Source: Spirogloea muscicola
Lineage: Eukaryota; Streptophyta; Zygnematophyceae; Spirogloeales; Spirogloeaceae
Direction of reading: 5' to 3'
DNA: 11,278 bases
Assembly (NCBI GenBank): GCA_009602725.1
Contig: WELB01000002.1
Coordinates: forward strand, 2,035,733 to 2,047,010
Both the position numbers and the translations under genes were made by a program. Each line of letters starts with the position of its first letter. Position 1 is the stretch's first letter. Below are positions 4,908 through 11,278 of the stretch, piece after piece. Below the pieces are notes generated by a model. It made no database searches. It had not been told where the DNA came from and saw nothing but the letters and a program-made list of their open reading frames with translations.

Positions 4908-7779
4908 TCGCNGGGCCTCCGTGGCCGCCGCATCCCCGCGCGACTCGCTGCCCCGCGGCTCCTGGGCCAAGCTCATCTGCGGCGCCAGCTTTGAGGCACG
5001 CGCCGCCGGTGCACCCCGTCTGCTGAAAGGGGTTGCGGCGCTCCTGACGAGCGAGGCCGCAAGCTCCGCCAGCTCGGGCTCACGGCCTGACTCCCGCGGA
5101 TGCACAGGACGTGGCGGAGGTGCGGACGCTGAGCCTGGTGTACACGCTGGCCGGCGTGGACTGCATCGACTGCGCCGCCGACGAGGCGGTGGTGCGGGCG
5201 GTGCACGAGGGCGTCCAGGCGGCGCTGGACGCGGCCGCCGCGCTGCCCGCGCTGGAGGGGCGGGCGGTCCTGGCGCTGCGCAGGCCCTGGGTCATGGTCA
5301 GCGTCAACGACGACCGGGACCCCCACTTCCGCAAGGCAGGTCGGCTGCCCGCTCTGCCCCTTGGCTCCCACGCTCGCCCCATCCGCTCTCATCCCACTAA
5401 ATCTCAATGCCGATTGTCCATGGCACTTACTTTGTGATGCCGCTGCCTGTGGGGTGCTGTGCAGCGTTTGATGTGAGGTCCTGCCCTCCAGATTGCCCCA
5501 GGCCCTGCGAGCGGGTGTGCCCGGCGGAGGCCATCTCCTTCCCGCCTCCCAGCAGCTGGCCGCCTGACCCAGCTACCAGCGAGCGTGAGGCGAGCAGAAG
5601 CGGCTCCTGGCTTGCACCACGGCTGAGATTATGTTTGCTCCATAAAAGGTTGGACCTGCTTTAGTGGGCACATCTTCTATATGACCGCGGCGTTCACACT
5701 CGAATCTCAGCACGAGACTTTGAAACGCCCCGCAAGCGGTGCCTTGTTGATTGGCCGGCAGGCCAGTGGCGTGAACGAGGAGAGGTGCTACGGCTGTGGC
5801 CGCTGCGCTCCAATATGTCCCCTCGGACTCATTAGTAATTCTCAAGTTCCCTGCAGAAGTTGTTCTTTAGAGCTTCCTACTTTGCGCAAAACGCGGAGCA
5901 GCTCAACAGATGCAGCTCTGAGCATGTTCTTGATGACAAAATGGTGACTGGCCCCCTGCACGACAACTGTGATCGCCAATTTGTTGGCTTGCCCATGTAT
6001 CAACCTGTCTTCTTACATCTAAATGTCTTGCACTCCATGTACAGGAGAACACATGTACGTGCGTGAACCTGCTGCAGTTAGCTCTTTGATACAGGCGTCC
6101 AATGTGGACGCAGTGGAGATCCACACGTCAGGACGGTCTGGCCCTTGAGCAAAACACTCTTAATGGCCAAATGTGATAATGAGTCACAGTGCCCAGCAAG
6201 CTAATTGGCATGCCTGATGACTAGGTGGAGCTTGTTGCTCAGACTTGCAGCGCATTTGACCTCCTTGAGTTGAGCATTGCATTGGTGGTCATGGTTCTTC
6301 TGCTTGCAGCTTCCTTGTCTCCAGTCTGACTATTGTCCTGTTCAATTTGCCCTAGATGTGAAAGCTGCCGCACATGTCCTTTGGGCACTTCCAGCTCACT
6401 GTTGTGGGTTCTTTCTGCAGAGATTTGCTTGCATTCGAGGCCCTTTGGCAAAGGCTTACATCTGCATTACAGGCTTTGCGGCTGGTCGCTGTGAGAACCT
6501 CTTGATGCCTCCCCCGGCCAGCAAGTCCGGGTTTTAAAAGCTCTGTGACTCCGCTTCTGCGATGCCCATGGGCATTGGGCTCATAGGCTGGAATGAAGCG
6601 CTAAGTCGGTCTAGCCTGAAAGTGATCCATCTCTGACCTGTTTTATTGGCAGGTCAGCATTCCGGATCTTGACTCTGCGATGCTTACGACCACGACCATG
6701 GCTTCACTGCATTCAATCATGCAGCCGACTCTGCGTACTCCACTTCTCTGGCAGGTGGGCATCAGTTCATGCAGAATCGTCCATGTCAACCAGACAAACT
6801 TTCTTCATCCACAATGTAGTGAGGTTATTGCATGACCAGCAACTACAAGGGCGTGCCCTCCTGCTGGCTGCTGACATGTTGATGCTTGCTGCATGTGCAA
6901 CAGCTTGATGGCAGGCCTATGTCTGGGGATATTGGCCCAGGAGCAACACGAGCAGCAATAAGACTTGCCAAGCAAGTGGTGCTAGCCTCGTCAAGAGCCC
7001 CTGGTCAGCTGCTCGGTGGCTTCACTGATGCCCAAACCTTGGGCCAGTCTACACGCCAACACTAGCTCTCAGCAGCATAGCAAAGAACTTTCCTGTGACG
7101 TTGTTCGACGAATTCTTCTTGTGGAGGCTGATGACTTACTGAAGCCCACCATGCACTGCAGGATACTTGCAGCTGGCAGGAGGAACGAATGCTCACACAG
7201 CGCCGGCCCTGTCAAAGGCTGGGTTGCTTGGGCTTAAAGGTCTGCTTCAGTCCTGCTAGCCACGATACTGGCACGATGCCATGCCATGCATGTATGTATC
7301 TTCGACATGTGCCACTCCGGTATCTTGGCCTGTTGGCATGTGACACTCAAAGTGGGCTTCAAAGGTGACCTTGGTATCTCACACTGTTGTACTTGACAGT
7401 TTGCTATACTTCCTCCCATCAGAGTCAGGTCAGACGGCGCCGGTTGCTGGCATTGCTTATGGAGGTTATGCACGCAAGGTGAGAAAGATGAAAAGTTCAC
7501 GTTTTGCTTTATCTAATCACAACGTAGAGCTTGCACTGTTGTGGTGGCTGCTTGGTTGTCCATTGCTCCTGCACTTTGACGACCACATGATCAGACACGT
7601 GGCCTTGAAATGCTGTTCAGGTAGTTCGTCAAGCACTTCATGTGCAAGATAAATCTCAAGGTGCTCGAATTGAGTCCGAACCTGCAGTGCTTTTGTCGGC
7701 ACTCAGTGAAGCTGTACGGTTGTTAGCACCTCTAAAAGGTTATAAGTCAGCCTCACCATCATGGCTGCTGGACTCATGA
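4847..7779 (+). CDS. ldpA: LdpA-like two-[4Fe-4S] cluster protein (11 exons)
   Basis: Homologue of cyanobacterial LdpA (light-dependent period A), an iron-sulfur redox sensor on the clock input pathway; plants and algae have nuclear copies, probably plastid-targeted. Model exons: 4847?-4995, 5108-5339, 5465-5589, 5762-5834, 6045-6135, 6421-6490, 6653-6754, 6904-7003, 7162-7239, 7423-7478, 7621-7779 (TGA 7777-7779). All phases close. Motifs in order: SWAKLICGASFE, TLSLVYTLAGVDCIDCAAD, RPWVMVSVNDD, DPHFRKA, cluster 1 CX3CX3CX3CP (Cys codons 5482, 5494, 5506, 5518), cluster 2 CX2CX2CX3CP (5786, 5795, 5804, 5816), VDAVEIHTSGR, FEALWQRL, LDGRPMSGDIG, YLQLAGGTNAHT, AGIAYGGYARK. All eight cluster cysteines are present. 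About 370 residues from GASFE on match the family's usual length. The N-terminus is uncertain: the only nearby ATG (4847) is in a different frame from KLICGASFE, with a CCG run and an N between. Exon 10 could start at 7429 instead of 7423. Introns 1 and 3 appear to be GC-AG. Confidence 0.9.
4877..4912. repeat. CCG triplet run followed by an ambiguous base
   Basis: Ten CCG triplets lie at 4877-4906, followed by CTCGC and the window's only N at 4912. The run sits in the presumed transit-peptide part of the LdpA gene. A length error of one base here would change the frame between the ATG at 4847 and the conserved core. Confidence 0.9.
4996..5107 (+). other. Probable GC-AG intron 1 of the LdpA gene
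   Basis: The join GAG|GCACGC...GCACAG|GAC gives GASFE-DVAEVRTLSLVY in phase 0 and keeps the family spacing with no insertion. A GT donor exists at 5032 (AAAGGG|GTTGCG, also phase 0), but it would insert 12 residues into a conserved stretch. The GT at 5009 is out of phase. Confidence 0.6.
5590..5761 (+). other. Probable GC-AG intron 3 of the LdpA gene
   Basis: The join GAG|GCGAGC...GGCAG|GCC is in phase and links cluster 1 to GVNEERCYGCGRC. The only GT nearby (5585-5586, GTGAGG) is phase 1. Its only in-phase acceptor would leave a 43-bp intron and add about 45 unrelated residues. Confidence 0.5.
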
Positions 7780-7822
7780 GGTAGGTCTTTGAGGTGCGTC
7801 TGAAACTCAAAGACCTACCTCA
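7777..7822. terminator. Perfect 17-bp inverted repeat at the LdpA stop codon
   Basis: TGAGGTAGGTCTTTGAG (7777-7793) pairs without mismatch with 7806-7822 across a 12-nt loop. The first three bases of the left arm are the LdpA stop codon. The feature lies between two convergent genes, so it would be at the start of the LdpA 3' UTR, and in the minus-strand gene's 3' UTR or flank. The type label is the closest available. A role in 3'-end formation or RNA stability is inference. Confidence 0.75.
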
Positions 7823-8049
7823 GGAGCAGACTGCAGCTCTTAGCATTCTTATGAATGTGGGAATATGAGTAATAGCCAAGCAGGAGTAGCAACAGTACTA
7901 CAACCAGAGTTGTCACCTGCAGGTTGAGTTGAGGGGCTGATTGACTACGTTGCTTATGGCATGAGCCATTGTTATATACACTACTGTACAGAAGGGATGT
8001 ACAATCAACTGCTGATATCAGCATAAGAGCAGGATCTATGTGCTAGTTC

Positions 8050-9482
8050 TCAATTGTCGCCATGCATGGAGTGAGGCCGTTGGTGCTTGGACTTGAGCTT
8101 CGCCATATTACTGTTGTCCTTGGCGGCCTCGGCCGCAGCTTGCTTCTCAATGGCTTGCTGTGTGTCGAGGAGCAACTGTTTCGCCTCTTTACTGGACTTG
8201 TCTAACCTTATAGCAGCCTGCATTTGCTCAAACACAAGATGTGGATATTGAGGGGTAATATGACGTGTGATCCTCAGCTGGCCCAGCCATGCTCAGCTCG
8301 GGTGCAAAGCCTCTTTTGTTCAGCAAGTATGCCCAGCATGCCAGTTTGCCAGTCTGTACGCTCGGTCAGACAGCCATTGACTAACTCCAATTTGCTGTCT
8401 ACGTGATCACTGAGCTGACCTTGGAGCTTACAGCTGCCTCATAGTACTTCTTGAGCTCGTACTCTGCTAGAGCCTGCGGCATTGTGCACTTACTGCGAGG
8501 TAAGCACTTATGCATTGTAAGCATACAAACGCAAGGTAGTGACTTGCAGAGGTCTATGCCGTGAGGCTTTCAGAGCACTCCTGATGCACGTTCGAAGGGT
8601 GCAGTCTGAGAAAGTCATGGTCCAAAGGAGCTCAAAGTCCGGGCTTGGTCAGCTGTTGATCAAAGCAGGTCTGCCAAGCTGGGAGAGGGAGTCAGTCACC
8701 TTGCGGTAGAAGGCCTTGTACATGGTCTGATCCAGGGCAACCGCAGCCTCTGCATCGGCAAGTGCTTTGGCATGATTCTGCAGACAGCTTGCACGCAGAT
8801 GAGCTCCCGCAGATTAGCTCGTCTCACAACCAGGACCACAAGGGCAGGGCCTGAGATGTCTGGCACTGCATGCAGTGAGCAGCAGCTTATGGCCGTCGGC
8901 AGACCGGTCCGCACGCGAACGATCAGGGCCCAGAACCTGCTCGCAGCTACGGCACCACTGTGCCTCCGCTGCCGTGAGAGGCAGCCCGCTGCCTGCAGGC
9001 AGGCCCTGCCCAGAGGCACCGGAAGGCCGGCCAGCGCAGGTCGGCATGGGTCGGGTCGTGAGGCGCGGCGCACATTAAGCTTGAGGAAGGCGGCGCAGCG
9101 GTTGCAGTAGAGGACGGCCAGCAGCGGCGCCTCGCCTGCCGCAGTCGTCACCTCCCTGCCCCAGCCAGCCCCAGGCAGCGCCGTCATTCAGGCAAGCGCC
9201 GGCAGCCTGGGCAGTGCGCTCGGCAGCCGGTAAAATGGCAGGCGGGACCCGCGGCCAATAGAGGGACCTGACGCTGGGCGGAGCGAGGTGGGCTGTGGGC
9301 GGGCGGCCGGAGCGCTGCGGCGACGGCGGGGCGGCGGTGGCGGCAGCGCGGCACTCGGCGATGGCGTAGCTGTAGCCTAGGACGGCCTCGCCGAAGCGGC
9401 CCTGGAGGTAGAGCCGGTTGGCCTCCTCCTTGAGATGCAGGATCTGGTCGGGTCCGCGCGGGAGGCTGCGCGGCGCCGCCAT
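8050..9482 (-). CDS. Small TPR-repeat protein (5 exons)
   Basis: Probable soluble adaptor with about three tetratricopeptide repeats, which fold as helix pairs that bind partner peptides. Model exons, in transcription order: 9482-9268, 9155-9074, 8777-8700, 8473-8432, 8226-8050 (stop TGA 8052-8050); about 197 residues. The first exon carries KEEANRLYLQGRFGEAVLGY (TPR1). Exons 2-3 join as VLYCNRCAAFLKLN-NHAKALADAEAAVALD (TPR2). Exons 3-4 give YKAFYRK-ALAEYELKKYYEAA. The last exon gives QMQAAIRLDKSSKEAKQLL, then a charged Ala/Lys/Gln tail ending HGDN. Start choice: ATG in a GCCATGG context. Introns 1-4 are GT-AG and in phase. An unusual Pro/Ala-rich insert (about 30 residues, PPSPQRSGRPPTAHLAPPSV) separates TPR1 from TPR2; a different first splice would remove it. 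The start of exon 5 is the least certain: one more residue would fit the TPR register. It resembles TPR parts of DNAJC7/TTC-type proteins, but no J domain is present. Convergent with the LdpA gene. Confidence 0.8.
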
Positions 9483-9815
9483 GGCCGGCCGCCGCGCCCA
9501 GGCCCGGGCTGGTCACGGCCACATGGGCGGGGCCGTCGTCCCCGGTCAAGCAAGCTTGGCGGTCAGTCAAAGGGAGAAAGACCCCGTCCAGTGGACGGCG
9601 ATGGCTATGATCGGCCAGCACAGGAAAACGGACGAACAAAGCTCGAACTGGCCAGGAACGAAACAGAGAGAGTTGGCCGGTGCGCACGAAATGAAAGGGA
9701 GGCAGGCCAATGCAAGCCAGTACGTTGCTCAGGCAGAAACTAGTGGAAGAATTAGGAAAGCGCCAGCAAAGCAATCTCACCTCTACCTTCTGCCTTAGGA
9801 TCTGGACCGTCAATA
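9483..9815. other. Upstream region of the TPR gene
   Basis: No coding supported. It holds a 15-bp palindrome (CCGTCCAGTGGACGG, 9584-9598) and otherwise unremarkable sequence. It must contain the promoter and 5' UTR of the TPR gene, but no TATA-like or other core element could be assigned. A retroelement 3' end begins at about 9816. Confidence 0.4.
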
Positions 9816-10582
9816 TTACGGCTGGCTTCTCACAGCCCTTGTCCCCATTGGGAGAGCCAATGGGGACAAGGGCTGTGAAAGCCCGAAAAGAATTGACAAA
9901 GGTTCGAAGGGGCCAAAATGGCAGAGGGGCCTAAAGCCACAATGACGGAGGGGCCTGAAGATGCTACGTCAGAACGGGTGGAGGATGGACCACTCAGTAG
10001 CCACGAGTGAGAGAGTGGCTCGTAGAATAATGCGGCTGCTGACATTAAAAGAGCGGCTGTGAAAGCCAGCCAGATGCATACAGGTGTTCTTGACGGAGCC
10101 ACAGGCTAGGCAGACAGGGCGCTTTAGTACCCCCGGGTCAGCAGTAGGAAGTCAGATGAGCTGAGGGGAGGAAGAGCAACCCCGCTGCGCAAGCCAGAGG
10201 CTGCTGCAAGGGCGCGACCGGCGCAGCGGTGCAAAGCAAGCGCTTGGGAGCGCTGGAGGGACATAGACAATCGCATACGGTAGCAGGACACAAGACCCAA
10301 AGGCACCGAGCCTCCAGGAAGTGCTGCACCCTGTTCCCGGCGCCGCTGGTCAGCTTGAGATGCCAGCAGCGAAAGTAACGAGGACCACCGACCCCTGTAA
10401 CACCCGTGGATGTCCATGGCCAGGGGGTAAAAGGTATCACCCGACGGGTGGTCCTTGTATTTGTGCAACTTCGTCTGTTCGGCCACCTTCGCTGCATAGC
10501 CGGTCTCAGAAGTTACGGGGCCCTTCTTCCGGAAGCTGTCGGTGAGGACGACGTCCATGAGGAGCAAGCGCGGCCAGATTAA
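9816..10582 (-). mobile_element. 5'-truncated retroelement copy with intact ORF end and 3' UTR
   Basis: On the minus strand the frame ending at 10124 encodes PRLLLMDVVLTDSFRKKGP, ETGYAAKVAEQTKLHKYKDH, DTFYPLAMDIHG, RWSSLLSLL, PLGLVSCYRMRLSMSLQRSQ and the C-terminus SSSDFLLLTRGY, stop at 10126-10124. It is the best-preserved ORF end in the window, but it lacks everything upstream of the DVV motif. The 3' UTR (10123-9816) matches the fragment at 655-805 and ends in a long hairpin. The open frame runs on to 10762 only because it reads antisense through the neighbouring module; that part is not element coding. Confidence 0.75.
9824..9883. repeat. Long 3'-terminal hairpin of the retroelement
   Basis: Positions 9830-9851 pair perfectly with 9857-9878 (22 bp, 5-nt loop GAGAG). 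With one bulged base at 9829 the stem extends to 9824/9883. It replaces the usual GGCTGGC...CACTTCTT end of the element. It looks like a fold-back duplication of the 3' end, because CACAGCCCTTGTCCCCATTGG appears in both orientations. Confidence 0.85.
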
Positions 10583-10686
10583 GTGTTCTGCAGTGTTCTG
10601 TAGTGTAGCTTTTTCCGGCTCCTCTTTCTTTGTCCGTTCTTTTGGGCTGGCCTCTCCCAGCCACCAGTTAATCTGGCCGCGCTTGC
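10564..10686. repeat. Perfect 19-bp inverted repeat
   Basis: GCAAGCGCGGCCAGATTAA at 10564-10582 is exactly complementary to 10668-10686. The left arm is the start of the retained coding of the minus-strand retroelement copy. The right arm overlaps the 44-bp inverted repeat arm at 10630-10673. Confidence 0.9.
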
Positions 10687-10812
10687 ATTTCTTTGGCTTT
10701 GGACATTGTCCATTCTTTTTTTTGGCTGGCTTTGCCAGCCCCTCTTCTCTATGGGCGCGCACTTCTTGATTAAGTGGTGGCTGGGAGAGGCCAGCCCAAA
10801 AGGAATGGACAA
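10630..10812. mobile_element. Fold-back element with 44-45 bp terminal inverted repeats
   Basis: Arms 10630-10673 and 10768-10812 are complementary with two mismatches and one 1-bp indel. Each arm contains GGGCTGGCCTCTCCCAGCC, itself hairpin-forming. The 94-bp interior holds retroelement 3' module M6 (GGACATTGTCC, GGCTGGCTTTGCCAGCC at 10724-10740, terminal CACTTCTT at 10760-10767). No target-site duplication was seen. It may be a small non-autonomous element built from retroelement ends or simply two opposed 3' termini. Confidence 0.6.
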
Positions 10813-11278
10813 GGTCTGAAGGAGCCAGAGTCCTGACTCGAGTGGCCGAGCAGGGGGAGCTGGCCGCTCATGTTCTGCGCTGTTCCCACGGCGGAGAGCG
10901 GACCGCGGCCCATGACCATCTCAGGGATGCGATGCATGGCATCCTTGTGGAGGCGGGCTTCTCGGTGGCAGCCGAGAACTCTGCCGTCATGCCGCTCCAG
11001 CAACGGGCCGACGGTCTCCACGCTCGGCGCGTGAACCTTGTGGCCACCCCACCAGCAGGCGGGCCACGTCTTCTCCTGGACGTGGTGACCACCGACTCCT
11101 ATGACCGCTCCCATCCAACCCAGTGTGCCACCAAAGCTGGGTATGCGGTAGCCTGCGCAGCTCGGGCCAAGGAGCTAAAAGACGCAGATCACCCGCGGGA
11201 AGACGAGTTCTTCCCGCTCGCCATCGATACGCACGGGGCGCTGGGCGCTCGGTGGCTCGAGCTGCTCAACCAGCTCTC
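10770..11278 (+). CDS. Retroelement ORF fragment, endonuclease-like domain, open at window end
   Basis: The plus-strand frame starting at 10770 has no stop through the last base, giving at least 169 codons. Recognisable retroelement coding starts at about 10848. Motifs in order are ELAAHVLRCSHGGERTAAHD, EAGFSVAAENSAVMPLQ, RRVNLVATPPAGGPRLLLDV-VTTDS, QCATKAGYAVACAARAKELK, ADHPREDEFFPLAIDTHGAL and RWLELLNQL. It is the most complete and only undisrupted copy of the domain here. The putative first acidic residue is Asn (RVNLV), where copy A has Asp (RADLV). No start codon precedes the domain, which fits 5' truncation, and no reverse transcriptase lies upstream. The tail and 3' end should follow beyond the window. 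Confidence 0.7.

Noticed and set aside
4446-5105. 219-codon minus-strand open frame across the GGC/CCG runs
   Set aside because: It is antisense to LdpA exon 1 and intron 1, and its Ala/Arg-rich content comes from the triplet runs.
5681-5947. Independent small ferredoxin gene starting at ATG 5681
   Set aside because: The CYGCGRC motif is exon 4 of the LdpA gene; the sequence before 5762 and after 5834 is intron.
8696-9187. 163-codon minus-strand frame starting at its own ATG
   Set aside because: Only VLYCNRCAAFLKLN fits a protein family; the rest reads through an intron of the TPR gene.
9184-9813. 209-codon minus-strand frame over the TPR first exon and upstream region
   Set aside because: It is a different frame from the TPR coding and shows only Arg/Pro-rich shadow sequence.
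10583-10762. N-terminal extension of the minus-strand retroelement frame (MRAHREEG...)
   Set aside because: It is antisense translation of the 3'-terminal module M6 and the fold-back repeat, not element coding.

Overview
This looks like nuclear DNA from a eukaryotic phototroph, most likely a chlorophyte green alga. It has two intron-rich protein genes with short introns, GC-rich exons, trinucleotide (GGC/CCG) runs, and a plastid/cyanobacterial-type gene (LdpA) that here carries ten spliceosomal introns. No tRNA, rRNA or CRISPR array was seen. One ambiguous base (N) lies at 4912.

Layout. (1) 1-1850 is a patchwork of 5'-truncated, decayed copies of one retroelement, in both orientations. The copies hold only the C-terminal endonuclease-like domain of the element's ORF and its 3' end. 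A conserved 3'-terminal module (GGCTGGC/GCCAGCC hairpin followed by CACTTCTT) separates them. (2) 1850-4240 is more AT-rich and mostly not clearly coding. It holds a 35-bp tandem repeat, an exact 60-bp duplication inside a possible minus-strand exon with a GTAAGT donor, a 61-bp direct repeat pair about 1.3 kb apart, and an inverted repeat pair. (3) 4280-4600 is one more decayed retroelement fragment, followed by GGC/CCG-rich sequence. (4) 4847-7779 (+) is an 11-exon LdpA-like two-[4Fe-4S] protein gene. (5) 8050-9482 (-) is a 5-exon TPR protein gene, convergent with the first; the stop codons are 270 bp apart. (6) 9816-11278 is a second retroelement cluster, with one minus-strand copy, a nested fold-back structure, and a plus-strand copy whose reading frame is still open at the window end.

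The two genes form a small island between repeat clusters. LdpA in cyanobacteria is a redox-sensing Fe-S protein that feeds light input to the circadian clock; the algal protein probably acts in the plastid, but nothing here shows its partner. The TPR protein is probably a small adaptor. The genes share only their 3' flank, and there is no evidence that they work in one pathway. The exon models come from reading protein similarity, splice sites and phase by eye; all phases close, but no transcript data were available.
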